From: Dactylosporangium sp. AC04546
GTDB lineage: Bacteria > Actinomycetota > Actinomycetes > Mycobacteriales > Micromonosporaceae
DNA length: 64,000 nucleotides
Assembly (NCBI RefSeq): GCF_022095675.1
Contig: NZ_JAHYSG010000012.1
Span: forward strand, 1-64,000
Direction of reading: 5' to 3'
A program made the translations under genes and the position numbers. Each line of letters opens with the position of its first letter. Within the stretch, counting starts at the first letter, position 1. This document shows, in pieces, positions 52,607 to 61,092 of the stretch. Under the pieces are notes generated by a model. It did no database searches, had not been told where the DNA came from, and saw only the letters and a list, made by a program, of their open reading frames with translations.

Positions 52607-53446
52607 ATGGCCAGGCAACGCACGGCCGCCTTGACCCTTGGCACGCCGTTCACGTACCTCACCGTGCTGCTCGTCGTCGGCGTGACGGTCATCCCGCTGC
52701 TGTTCACGATCCTCGGCGGCTTCCGGACCAACGCGCAGATCAACAACGCCCCGGCCGGCTGGCCGGACCCGTGGGTGCTGTCGAACTTCACGGACGTGTT
52801 CACGTCCGAGGTGTTCTGGAACGCGATGGGCAACAGCGCCGTCATCGCGGTCATCGCGACCGGCCTGACGCTGGTGGTCGGCTCGATGGCGGCGTTCGCG
52901 CTGTCGCGGTACACCTTCAAGGGCCGCGAGGGGCTCTACACCCTCTTCACGATCGGCCTGCTGTTCCCGGTCACCGCGGCCGCCCTTCCGCTCTATCTGT
53001 TACTGCGGGAGCTCGGCCTGCTGGAGACCTCGCTGGGGGTGGCACTCCCGCAGGCCGCGTTCGCGCTGCCGATCACGATCGTCATCCTCCGCCCGTTCAT
53101 GGCCGCCATCCCGGGCGAGCTGGAGGACGCGGCGGCGATGGACGGGGCGAGCCGCCTGGGGTTCTTCTGGCGGATCCTGCTCCCGCTGAGCCGCCCGGCC
53201 CTGACGACGGTGGGCATCCTAGCGTTCGTGACGAGTTGGAACGCCTACCTGCTGCCGCTGCTGGTGCTGAGCAACCCGGACAACTTCACGCTCCCGCTGG
53301 GCGTGGCGGCGTTCCAGAGCCAGTTCTCGCAGGACACCGCGAAGATCCTGGCGTACACGGCGGCCTCGATGATCCCGGCGATCGGCTTCTTCGTCTTCGC
53401 CGAGCGCCACATCGTGGGCGGCCTGACCGGCTCCGTGAAGGGCTAG
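52607..53446 (+). CDS. Sugar ABC transporter permease, MalG type
   Basis: The product is 279 residues, with six helices. The EAA loop reads LEDAAAMDGASRLGFFWRIL, followed by PLSRPALTTVGILAF. ATG 52607 is five bases after the first permease's stop. With it the protein forms the membrane channel of the importer. It is the last gene of the operon, followed by a strong hairpin. Confidence 0.93.
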   Translation: MARQRTAALTLGTPFTYLTVLLVVGVTVIPLLFTILGGFRTNAQINNAPAGWPDPWVLSNFTDVFTSEVFWNAMGNSAVIAVIATGLTLVVGSMAAFALSRYTFKGREGLYTLFTIGLLFPVTAAALPLYLLLRELGLLETSLGVALPQAAFALPITIVILRPFMAAIPGELEDAAAMDGASRLGFFWRILLPLSRPALTTVGILAFVTSWNAYLLPLLVLSNPDNFTLPLGVAAFQSQFSQDTAKILAYTAASMIPAIGFFVFAERHIVGGLTGSVKG

Positions 53447-53457
53447 CGCCGCGGTCT

Positions 53458-53490
53458 CCGGGGACCGGGCATCGGCAGCCCGGTCCCCGG
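53458..53490 (+). terminator. Hairpin ending the importer operon
   Basis: CCGGGGACCGGGC (53458-53470) pairs perfectly with 53478-53490 across a seven-base loop. There is no U-run. It lies 12 bases after the second permease stop. Confidence 0.7.
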
Positions 53491-53674
53491 CACCGGTCGC
53501 CCGTGCGGTGACGCCGGAGTGGCAGCTTGCACAAATCTTGAGCTTCGACTGGTGTCGATGGGGATCCAGGGCGCCGTACGATTCCGAACCACAAGCCTGG
53601 CGTAGCGGAGCAACCGAAGAGGGCAACCGCGGCGCGTGCCGATGTCCGGCCGGCTGATGATTCGGGAGGCACGC

Positions 53675-54964
53675 TTGAGCATCGGATCTGTCTTCGGTCG
53701 GCTGCTGGCGATCGGGTCCATCCTGACCACCGGGTTCGTGGCGATGGCGCTCGCCGTGCCGGCCGGCGCGGGCATCGTGTCGCCGACCGCGGCGTACGCG
53801 GCCGAGGCGCCCTACACGCACGCGATCTTCAACGATCCCACCGGTGACGACGCGGCGAAGGACCGGATCTACACCCGCCTGATCGAGCTCATCAACGGCG
53901 CCCCGGAGGGTTCGACCATTCGTATGGCGATGTTCTACGCCGATTCCGTCACGGTGCCCACCGCGCTGGTCGACGCGAAACAGCGGGGCGTCAACGTCCG
54001 GGTCATCATGGACGAGAAGATCAAGACGCACACGGCCGCGTACGACGTGCTGCGCACCGGGCTCGGCGTGGACACCAGCCAGGGTTCGTTCTTCATGACC
54101 TGCCCGGCGGAGCGCGGGTGCATCGCGGATCAGGGCACCTGGTCGATCATGCACGCCAAGTTCTTCCTGTTCACCTCGACACTGGGGGTGAACAACGTGG
54201 TGGTCCAGACGTCGACGAACCTCGGCGGCACCGGCTGGCGCGACGGCGGGAAGGGCTGGAACGACGCGCTGGAGGTGACCGGCAACGACGCGCTGTTCGC
54301 CTCGTACGCCGGCTACTTCGCGGACCTGAAGGCGCACAAGGCCGACAACAACTACTACGACACGCGGGTGCCGCTGCAGGCCGGCGCGGCGAAGGTCTTC
54401 TACTACCCGCGAGCCGGTGACAGCATCAGCGGCGACCCGGGCGAGAACACGGTGATGACGATCCTGAACAACACCGACTGCTTCGGCAACACCACGGTCG
54501 GCACGTCGGAGACCCACCGCACGATCATCCGGGTCACGACGATGGCGATCAATCTGCGCTACCTCGCCGACAAGCTCGTCGCGCTGGACGCGGCCGGTTG
54601 CTACGTGCTGGTGAACGTGCGGGTCGACTCGACCGACAGTGCGGAGGTGTCGGCGGTCAACGCGCTGCTGAAGAAGACGAGCAGCGTCTACAACGGCGTC
54701 GTTGTCCGCTACTACTGCCAGACGGACCCGATCTGGATCCATTCGAAGAACTTCTCCATCGAGGGGAAGTACTACGACAAGGCCGACCGGAAGATCGTCT
54801 GGACGGGCAGCCTCAACTGGAGCGGCGGCAGCCTGCGCGGCAGCGATGAAGTGATGCTGCAGCTGGAGGACAGCACGGTGTTCGACGCGTACAAGGCACA
54901 GTACAAGTCGGTCGCGGCGGCGGCGACACACCAGCCGGCCAACGGCGACAGCGTGACCTGCTGA
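53675..54964 (+). CDS. Secreted phospholipase D-like (HKD) protein
   Basis: The product is 429 residues from TTG 53675, chosen because GGGAGG is five bases upstream; an in-frame ATG at 53657 lacks such a site. A signal peptide (FGRLLAIGSILTTGFVAMAL, then AYAAEA) is followed by two PLD half-domains. The first catalytic motif is IMHAKFFLFTS, the second WIHSKNFSIEG; each has His and Lys in HxK, followed later by a Ser/Asn of GSLNWS. Family members hydrolyse or transfer phosphodiester bonds of phospholipids or nucleic acids. No operon partner is evident. Confidence 0.88.
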   Translation: MSIGSVFGRLLAIGSILTTGFVAMALAVPAGAGIVSPTAAYAAEAPYTHAIFNDPTGDDAAKDRIYTRLIELINGAPEGSTIRMAMFYADSVTVPTALVDAKQRGVNVRVIMDEKIKTHTAAYDVLRTGLGVDTSQGSFFMTCPAERGCIADQGTWSIMHAKFFLFTSTLGVNNVVVQTSTNLGGTGWRDGGKGWNDALEVTGNDALFASYAGYFADLKAHKADNNYYDTRVPLQAGAAKVFYYPRAGDSISGDPGENTVMTILNNTDCFGNTTVGTSETHRTIIRVTTMAINLRYLADKLVALDAAGCYVLVNVRVDSTDSAEVSAVNALLKKTSSVYNGVVVRYYCQTDPIWIHSKNFSIEGKYYDKADRKIVWTGSLNWSGGSLRGSDEVMLQLEDSTVFDAYKAQYKSVAAAATHQPANGDSVTC

Positions 54965-54993
54965 CCCGGTATGCAGTCGGCGACCGGCCGTTC

Positions 54994-56391
54994 TCACTTC
55001 CAGCCCTTCAGCTCGGGTTCGAAGGGGTCGGCCGGCGCGGCGCCGGCAACGACATCGGCGAAGGCCCGCTCGGCGATCACAACGCCGTGCTCGTCGTAGG
55101 CGCGCACCGTGACATCCGCCGGGCCCGGGAGCTCGACCCGGCCCACGCCGTTGTCCAGTGGCGTGGTCATGACCACGGTGTCGCCCTGGCGGATCTCGGC
55201 CCGCTTCGCCGCCGGGGGCCCGACGATCTGGAGCGCGTCGGACGCCTCGGCGGTGAAGTGCGGCAGCCGCATCGCGATGAGCGCCTTCGCCGGGTCGCCG
55301 GCCACGCCCGCGCCGGTCGGGTGGTTCCGCGTGTTGGGCTGCGGGCTCGCGTCGGTGGCGATCGTGATGTACGGGCCACCTCCGTCGGCAGTCACCGCCA
55401 TCACGGTCGCGATCTGGCCCATGCCGGTGCCGATACCGTTGGGCTCCTCGACCTCGAACGCGTCGCTCCACAGCACCACGTAGTGCACATCCGGCCCGGT
55501 GAGCCCGAGTCGGTACGCGAGCGCATCGGCGGCGCTCTCGGCGGCCCGCGGTGCGGGCCTGCCACGGCCGTAGAGCGGTGCGGGATCGACCGTGCCGGTC
55601 CGCTTCGTGCCCGCAGAGGCGACCTGCCCCTCGTACAGCACGTCATCCCCGCGGCTCATCCGCACCCGCAGTCCGGCCGGCATTCCGGCGACATCGCGCA
55701 GGACGTAGCCGGCCGGCTCCGGCCGCCAGTCCCGCCCGACCGTCCCGTCGGCCAGATACCGGGGCCGCTCCGAAACCCACACGTCGTACCCGGCCGGCCC
55801 GAATACCAGCGCGTACCCGGTGCCGGTCCGGTCACCGAGCCACTCGGACCGCACGATCGGCTCCTCGAGGTCCAACCAGCCGGTCAGGTCCAACCGCTGG
55901 GCCGACGCGCCCCGTGACCCGGTGAGCTCGATCGTCCGCGGCCGGGCGGTGATCCCCGCGACGATGACGAGCCGCCGTTTGCCGGGCACGTCACCCGCGA
56001 ACAGGACGCGCAACCGGGCCCTGTCGCCGGGTAGCCCGTACCGCTCGGGGTCACCGGCGATCCGGCCGAGCACATCCTCGAGATAGGCCTTGTCGCCGGC
56101 CAGCGAGCCGCGAGCCGGTGTGTCGAGGAGCGGCCGGACCAGCGCCGCCGGCTCGCCGTCCAGCCGACCGGGCCCACCCTCGGGCGTCCCCGGGCCGCCG
56201 CCGAAGGTCAGCGGCCGGACCAGCGCCGCCACCACACCGATCACGCACACCGCGGCGGTGACACTGAACGCGGTTTTCATGACGAACCGCAGCCGGCGTC
56301 GCCGTCGTGCTCCCCGCAGGGACCGATCGGTGACGTCGTACACCTTCGCCTGGTCTGCGATCTCGTCGAGCGTCTCCGCCAGCCGGGTCAC
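54994..56391 (-). CDS. Membrane-anchored partner protein of the SigE-type sigma factor
   Basis: The product is 465 residues from GTG 56391 with GGAGGTGGG. The first ~35 residues (TRLAETLDEIADQAKVYDVT, then RRRRRLRF) are cytoplasmic. One transmembrane helix (~40-60: AFSVTAAVCVIGVVAALVRP) follows, and the large C-terminal region lies outside. It overlaps the sigma-factor gene by four bases, the usual layout of a membrane protein paired with SigE-family sigma factors. An anti-sigma role is likely, but no ZAS/HxxxCxxC motif is present. Confidence 0.75.
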   Translation of the reverse strand: MTRLAETLDEIADQAKVYDVTDRSLRGARRRRRLRFVMKTAFSVTAAVCVIGVVAALVRPLTFGGGPGTPEGGPGRLDGEPAALVRPLLDTPARGSLAGDKAYLEDVLGRIAGDPERYGLPGDRARLRVLFAGDVPGKRRLVIVAGITARPRTIELTGSRGASAQRLDLTGWLDLEEPIVRSEWLGDRTGTGYALVFGPAGYDVWVSERPRYLADGTVGRDWRPEPAGYVLRDVAGMPAGLRVRMSRGDDVLYEGQVASAGTKRTGTVDPAPLYGRGRPAPRAAESAADALAYRLGLTGPDVHYVVLWSDAFEVEEPNGIGTGMGQIATVMAVTADGGGPYITIATDASPQPNTRNHPTGAGVAGDPAKALIAMRLPHFTAEASDALQIVGPPAAKRAEIRQGDTVVMTTPLDNGVGRVELPGPADVTVRAYDEHGVVIAERAFADVVAGAAPADPFEPELKGWK

Positions 56392-56906
56392 GATCCCACC
56401 TCCATGGACTCCTGCACGTGGTCCGCCAACTCGGGCGCGAGCTTGCGCAGCCGGGCCAGGGCGTGACTGGTCTGGCTCTTGACGGTGCCGACTGACACAC
56501 CCATGACCTGCGCGGTCTGGGCCTCGGAGAAATCTTCGAAGTACCGCAGGATGACGACCGCCCGTTGCCTCGGCGTGAGCCTTGCCAGCGCCTGTTGCAG
56601 GACCAGCCGCAGTACCGTCTGATTCGTCCCATCTCCATAAGCCCGCTCGGGCGGGATCGCGGTGGGCTGCTCACGCCATCGTCGTCGCCGCCAGGTGCGC
56701 ACGTGCTCGTGGTACAGAATCCGGCGGACGTAGGCCTCGGGATCCTGGGCCTTGGAGATCCGCGACCAGCCCAGCGCCACCTTGATCAGCGTTCCCTGCA
56801 GCAGATCCTCGGCCTGTGCATGCCCACCCGCGAGCAGGTACGCGGCCCGCGACAATCGTGGCAGCCGCGCCTGCACAAACTCGCGAAACCCCTCTTCGTC
56901 GACCAC
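56388..56906 (-). CDS. SigE-family ECF sigma factor
   Basis: The product is 172 residues from GTG 56906 with GAGGGGGG before it. Region 2 contains LSRAAYLLAGGHAQAEDLLQ and DPEAYVRRILYHEHVRTWRR; region 4 contains LTPRQRAVVILRYFEDFSEA followed by the helix-turn-helix MGVSVGTVKSQTSHALARLR. This matches the actinobacterial SigE-type family of ECF factors. Its start codon overlaps nothing, and its stop overlaps the membrane partner. Promoter targets cannot be read here. Confidence 0.93.
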   Translation of the reverse strand: MVDEEGFREFVQARLPRLSRAAYLLAGGHAQAEDLLQGTLIKVALGWSRISKAQDPEAYVRRILYHEHVRTWRRRRWREQPTAIPPERAYGDGTNQTVLRLVLQQALARLTPRQRAVVILRYFEDFSEAQTAQVMGVSVGTVKSQTSHALARLRKLAPELADHVQESMEVGS

Positions 56907-57008
56907 GCGCCCCCCTCTGACCGGTCCTGTCCGAGTACATGCCCCGAACGGGCCGCCGGGTTGGAACCCTCGCTGAACGAAGACAGCTGCGCGGGCGGTG
57001 CGGACATG

Positions 57009-57046
57009 ACAGTAGGCCGCGACAGCCAGTCGTCGCGGCCTACTGT
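57009..57046. terminator. Perfect 15-bp hairpin downstream of GH10
   Basis: ACAGTAGGCCGCGAC (57009-57023) pairs exactly with 57032-57046 over an eight-base loop, then GTTT on the plus strand. It lies 57 bases after the GH10 stop on the minus strand and upstream of the sigma-factor gene. Confidence 0.65.
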
Positions 57047-57103
57047 GTTTACCTGCCCCGGGCTCGGCCATCCCCTCCTCGCCCGGGACCTTGAGGTGGA
57101 GTG

Positions 57104-58321
57104 TCAGCGGCGCGGGGTCTGCGGGATCCGCGGGAGCGGCGTCGAGGCCAGCAGCGTCCCCTGGACCGTGCGCAGGGACTTCTTCGGCTGGTAGTTCGCG
57201 TCCCACAGGCAGCCCGAGCCCTCGGGCGGGTTCTTGAACCAGTTGGGGATCCAGGAGTACTTGTCGGTGAAGCCCCACACCGTGAACGACAGGCAGTGGC
57301 GGTTCATGAGGCAGGCCTGCAGCAGGACCCAGTGGTTGTACGCCGCGGCCTGGTCGCGCGAGGCCACGTCGGCCGGGTTGGCGTCGACGGTGGGGTCGTC
57401 GGCATTCTTCATCAGGCTGCGGACGTCGACCTCGGTGAACGCCACCGCGAGGCCCAGGTCGGTGAACCTCTGCAGCGCCTCGCCGGCCTGGAAGACGTCA
57501 TAGTTGCCATACCGCGTCCCCAGGTGGCCCTGGCTGCCGACGCCGTCGATCGGGACGCCCTGCGAGCGGAGGCGCTTGACCATGTCGTACACGAACTGGG
57601 TCTTGTCGCCCGGGCCGCCGTCGCCGAACGCCTCGAGGTTGTAGTCGTTGTAGAACAGCAGCGCCTTCGGGTCGGCGGCGCGGGCCCAGCGGAACGCGTC
57701 CGCGACGTAGCCCGGGCCGAGGGTGTCCGCCCACTTCTGCTTGAACGAGCCGGTGTTGCCGCCCAGGTGGATCGCGCTCGGCGTCTCCCACGGGTCGCTG
57801 GCGGCCTCGTTCACCACGTCCCACTGCCAGATCTTGCCCTTGAAGTGCGAGACGACCGTGGTGATGTGCTGCTTGAGCAGGGCGCGGGCCTCGTCGGGGC
57901 CGATGCTGCCGTCGTTGATGCCGGCGCTGAGCCAGCCGGGCAGCTGGCTGTGCCAGGTCAGCACGTGGCCGCGGACCAGCTGGCGGTTGCGGGCCGCCTC
58001 GGCCACGAACGCGTCGGCCGGGCCCCAGTTGTAGACCCCGCGGGTCGGCTCGAGGCTCTCCCACTTCATCGCGTTCTCGGCGGTCACCGTGTTGAACTGC
58101 TGATTGACCATCGTCTTGTACTGCGGGTCACCGGCATCCGCGTACGCGTTCACGTCGACGGCCGTGCCGAAGTACAGGTTGTGCCGCGCGGCGAGCGCCT
58201 GCAGCGACTGGTCCTGCGGCTTCGGCGGGCGGGGGCCGTGGGCGGAGGCCGACACGCTGCCGAGCGACGCGGCGACCACCACGGCGCACGCGCACGCGGT
58301 GGCCATTCTTCGTAATCTCAT
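57104..58321 (-). CDS. Secreted GH10 endo-beta-1,4-xylanase
   Basis: The product is 405 residues from ATG 58321 with TAGGAG upstream. A signal peptide (MATACACAVVVAASLGSVSA) precedes the GH10 barrel. Acid/base Glu172 is in WDVVNEAA; nucleophile Glu297 is in VAFTEVDV. The substrate-binding KWESLEPTRG and HVLTWHSQLP runs are intact. It cuts the xylan backbone outside the cell, and no binding module is attached. A short Pro/Arg tail ends it. Its promoter region has TTTCGAAA-like palindromes. Confidence 0.95.
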   Translation of the reverse strand: MRLRRMATACACAVVVAASLGSVSASAHGPRPPKPQDQSLQALAARHNLYFGTAVDVNAYADAGDPQYKTMVNQQFNTVTAENAMKWESLEPTRGVYNWGPADAFVAEAARNRQLVRGHVLTWHSQLPGWLSAGINDGSIGPDEARALLKQHITTVVSHFKGKIWQWDVVNEAASDPWETPSAIHLGGNTGSFKQKWADTLGPGYVADAFRWARAADPKALLFYNDYNLEAFGDGGPGDKTQFVYDMVKRLRSQGVPIDGVGSQGHLGTRYGNYDVFQAGEALQRFTDLGLAVAFTEVDVRSLMKNADDPTVDANPADVASRDQAAAYNHWVLLQACLMNRHCLSFTVWGFTDKYSWIPNWFKNPPEGSGCLWDANYQPKKSLRTVQGTLLASTPLPRIPQTPRR

Positions 58322-58362
58322 CGATGCTCCTAGCGAAGAGAAAAACGGTGGGGTGCAGAAAT

Positions 58363-58446
58363 GTTTCGAACCGTTTCCCGAAACGCTATTGCGCGGCAAT
58401 ATGAGCCGTCAAGAGTGACGTATGGGAATTCGTCGAAACATTTTCC
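58363..58446 (-). promoter_or_regulatory. TTTCGAAA-type sites upstream of GH10
   Basis: GTTTCGAAC (58363-58371), GTTTCCCGAAAC (58373-58384) and CGAAACATTTTC (58434-58445) lie in the AT-richer gap before the GH10 gene. They resemble the sites before the CE1 esterase and are likely operators of one repressor. Confidence 0.6.
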
Positions 58447-58466
58447 TGGGGATATCCGATCCGGAT

Positions 58467-59045
58467 TTATTTCGAAACGCCGACGGCCCGGCCGGAGGAC
58501 GCGCAGATCATTCCCGGTTCCAGGCCGCGGGTGCGCAGCCCGGCGACGATCCGCGGCACGGCCGCGACCGTGGCCGGGTGGCCGTCGTGCATGAGCAGCA
58601 CGCCACCCGGCTCGAGCTCGCCGGCCGCGGCGACGATCCGGTCCGTGGTCGCGCCGTTCCAGTCCTGCGTGTCCACCGTCCACAGGACCTCGGTGAGGCC
58701 GAGCCGGGCCCCGGCGGCCCGGACGGCGGCGTCGGTCTCGCCGTACGGCGGCCGGAACAGCCGCGGTGCCGAGCCGGTGAGCCGCTCCAGCACGGCCTGG
58801 GTCTGCGACAGCTCGGCGGCGACCCGGGCCGCGGGCAGCCCGGGCAGGTGCGGGTGCGTCCAGCTGTGGTTGCCGACCCACATGCCGGCGTCCCGCTTGG
58901 CCCGCACGAGGGCCGGATGCGCCTGGGCGTTCCCGCCGATGTCGAAGAACGTCGCTCTCGCCCCGGCCGCGCGCAACGCGTCGAGCAGCGCCCGGGTGGT
59001 GCCGGGATTCGGCCCGTCGTCAAACGTCAGCGCCACATACGACAT
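58467..59045 (-). CDS. CE4-type polysaccharide deacetylase
   Basis: The product is 192 residues from ATG 59045. Catalytic and metal motifs are complete: TFDDGPN (Asp-Asp), NHSWTHPHL (His-His), RPPYGE and a C-terminal LLMHDGH. CE4 enzymes remove acetyl groups from xylan, chitin or peptidoglycan. The length is just a catalytic domain. No signal peptide is evident at this start or upstream, which is odd for an extracellular role. The dyad ATTTCG-N8-CGAAAT at 59084-59103 lies upstream, so a role in xylan use is inferred. An upstream in-frame extension lacks Met starts with good sites. Confidence 0.85.
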   Translation of the reverse strand: MSYVALTFDDGPNPGTTRALLDALRAAGARATFFDIGGNAQAHPALVRAKRDAGMWVGNHSWTHPHLPGLPAARVAAELSQTQAVLERLTGSAPRLFRPPYGETDAAVRAAGARLGLTEVLWTVDTQDWNGATTDRIVAAAGELEPGGVLLMHDGHPATVAAVPRIVAGLRTRGLEPGMICASSGRAVGVSK

Positions 59046-59058
59046 GGAGTCTTGATAG

Positions 59059-60324
59059 TCATTCAGGACGTCGACCGGAATGGATTTCGGAACTTTTCGA
59101 AATTGATTGACGGCGCTGGAACGGCACCCGCCGGCGACCCGTCGGGGAACCGAGCAGCCGGTCCCAGACCGCAAGGTACGCCGTCGCCTGGTGCTCCCAC
59201 GCGAGCCGCTCCACGAACCGCTGCCGGCCGCACGCACCCATCTCCGCGCGCCGGGCCGGGTCGTCCAGCAGCGCGTCGAGCGCCGCGGCGAACTCGGCGG
59301 GGTCCCCCGTCGGCACGTACACCGCCGCGTCGCCCGCGGTGCGCCGGGTCTCGGTCAGGTCGGCCGCGACCACGGGCACGCCACGCCCGAGGTACTCGAC
59401 CGTCTTGGCCATCGTCGACAGGTCGTTCATCCGCGTCGGCAGGTCGGGCTGGATCGCCACCGTCGCCGTGCGCAGGAGGTCGTCGACCGCCGGCCCGTCC
59501 AGCCAGCCGGCGAACTCCACGACGTCGCCGAGCCCGTGCTCCGCGACCAGCTTGGTCAGCGCGGGCATGCTCTCGCCGTCGCCCGCGATGGTCATCCGCC
59601 AGTCGCCGCGCCCGCGCAGCCGGGTCAGCTCCCCGGCGGCGAGCACCGCCCCCTCGACGTGGTCCTGCGGTCCGAGCACGCCGAGGTACACGATCCGGTG
59701 CCGGCCCCCGGGCACCGGCACGAGAGGCCCGATCTCGCCGGACGACGGGCCGTTGCGCACCACGGTCACCTTCCGGGAGGCCACGCCGCGGCGCAGCGCG
59801 TTGTCGCGGAACGACTCGTTGGTGGCGACGACCGCGCTCGCCGTGCGCAGGGTCAGCCACTCGAACAGGACCAGGACCCGGTAGGCCAGGCCCTTCGTGC
59901 CGCCGCCGCGCGTCGCGAGGATCTCCGGGCACAGGTCGTGGTGGTCGAACACCCACGGCCGGCGCAGCAGCCGGAACACCAGGGCGAGGGGCCAGTACAC
60001 GTCGGGCGGGTTGCAGACCTGCACCGCCTGGGCGCGCCCGCGGAGCACCTCGCCGGCCAGGCGGACGGCGACGCACAGGAAGGACCACACGAACTCGACG
60101 GCGAAGGTGAGGACGCCCGAGCCGTACAGCAGCAGCGGATACGGCCGCAGCCGCACGTTGCGGCTGCCCGGCAGCGTCCGCAACGTCCGGTCGCCGCGCG
60201 GCGCGATGATCGTCACCCCGTAGCCGCGCGCCTCCAGGCTCAGGCTCTCCCGGATGACCCGGCGGTCGCGCTCCGCCGGCAGGTTCGCGACGACGATCGC
60301 GACGTGCCTGGGGCGGCGGGTCAT
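59059..60324 (-). CDS. GT4-family glycosyltransferase
   Basis: The product is 421 residues from ATG 60324. Two Rossmann-like halves are visible: RHVAIVVANLPAERDRRVIR at the start, and HRIVYLGVLGPQDHVEGAVL, then MTIAGDGESMPALTKLVAEH in the donor-binding half. ETRRTAGDAAVYVPTGDPAE with its upstream Glu fits the EX7E-type motif. The sugar and acceptor are unknown. It follows the priming sugar transferase by four bases, so it probably adds the second sugar of an exopolysaccharide repeat unit. Confidence 0.88.
   Translation of the reverse strand: MTRRPRHVAIVVANLPAERDRRVIRESLSLEARGYGVTIIAPRGDRTLRTLPGSRNVRLRPYPLLLYGSGVLTFAVEFVWSFLCVAVRLAGEVLRGRAQAVQVCNPPDVYWPLALVFRLLRRPWVFDHHDLCPEILATRGGGTKGLAYRVLVLFEWLTLRTASAVVATNESFRDNALRRGVASRKVTVVRNGPSSGEIGPLVPVPGGRHRIVYLGVLGPQDHVEGAVLAAGELTRLRGRGDWRMTIAGDGESMPALTKLVAEHGLGDVVEFAGWLDGPAVDDLLRTATVAIQPDLPTRMNDLSTMAKTVEYLGRGVPVVAADLTETRRTAGDAAVYVPTGDPAEFAAALDALLDDPARRAEMGACGRQRFVERLAWEHQATAYLAVWDRLLGSPTGRRRVPFQRRQSISKSSEIHSGRRPE
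59084..59103 (-). promoter_or_regulatory. TTTCGAAA-type site upstream of CE4
   Basis: ATTTCG and CGAAAT arms flank eight bases. The site lies inside the 3' end of the GT4 gene, 38 bases before the CE4 start, and resembles the sites before CE1 and GH10. Confidence 0.55.
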
Positions 60325-60328
60325 CGGG

Positions 60329-60991
60329 TCACCGGCTCGCCGAGCGGTCGAACACGACCACCGCCGTGCGGGCCAGGATGCGCAGGTCCAGCCAGAGCGA
60401 GCGCCGGTCGACGTAGTCGACGTCGATCTGCAGCGCGGTGCGGTAGTCGAGCGTGCTGCGGCCACTGACCTGCCACAGCCCGGTCATGCCGGGCCGCACG
60501 CTGAACCGCCGCTCGACGCTGTCGGGAAAGCACTCCACCTCCCACGGGACGTACGGGCGCGGGCCGACCAGCGCCATCTCGCCCCGAACGACATTCCACA
60601 GCTGCGGCAGCTCGTCGATGCTGAACTGGCGCAGCAGCCGCCCGATCCGGGTGATCCGAGGGTCCCGGGCCAGCTTGTACAGGCCCGGCTCGCCGCCGGT
60701 CGGCGGGTCGTCGGCGGTGAGCTGCTCCCGCATCAGCCAGCGGTGCTCGGCGTCGTCGTTGTCGACCTCCATCGTGCGGAACTTGTACATCGTGAAGACC
60801 GCACGACGCCGCCCGACCCGCTCCTGCCGGAACAGGACGGGACCCCGGCTGGTGAGCTTGACCGCGACCGCGGTCGCCAGCAGGAGCGGCGCGAAGAGCA
60901 CGATGAGCCCGAGCGCCGCCGCCGACTCCACCAGCCGCCGCACCGACCGCCTGGGCAGGCTCCATGCGGAAGCGGCGAACTCAACCGTCAC
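60329..60991 (-). CDS. Priming sugar-1-phosphate transferase (WcaJ/PglC type)
   Basis: The product is 220 residues from GTG 60991, with GGGGGAAGA upstream. An N-terminal membrane segment (AAALGLIVLFAPLLLATAVA) is followed by the bacterial-sugar-transferase core: FRQERVGRRRAVFTMYKFRT, then FSIDELPQLWNVVRGEMALV with the conserved Asp-Glu and GPRPYVPWE. Such enzymes move a hexose-phosphate to undecaprenyl phosphate, the first step of exopolysaccharide or glycoconjugate synthesis. The GT4 gene follows by four bases. Confidence 0.92.
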   Translation of the reverse strand: MTVEFAASAWSLPRRSVRRLVESAAALGLIVLFAPLLLATAVAVKLTSRGPVLFRQERVGRRRAVFTMYKFRTMEVDNDDAEHRWLMREQLTADDPPTGGEPGLYKLARDPRITRIGRLLRQFSIDELPQLWNVVRGEMALVGPRPYVPWEVECFPDSVERRFSVRPGMTGLWQVSGRSTLDYRTALQIDVDYVDRRSLWLDLRILARTAVVVFDRSASR

Positions 60992-61092
60992 GCTCAGTCT
61001 TCCCCCTGACTGCACGACCGACGGTTATGAACGCTTTCGTAGTCGGGAACGGGTTCGCAAGATTCGTTCCGGGAAAACCTCTGTCGTATTGC
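60992..61092. other. Gap between the GH10-like gene and the sugar-transferase gene
   Basis: It contains a dyad GGAACG-N13-CGTTCC (61046-61070) and AT-rich stretches that may be the promoter of the sugar-transferase gene or the terminator of the GH10-like gene, both read leftward. Confidence 0.35.

Noticed and set aside
61046..61070. GGAACG-N13-CGTTCC dyad as an operator of the sugar-transferase gene
   Set aside because: Short arms with a long spacer and no second copy; chance dyads of this size are expected.
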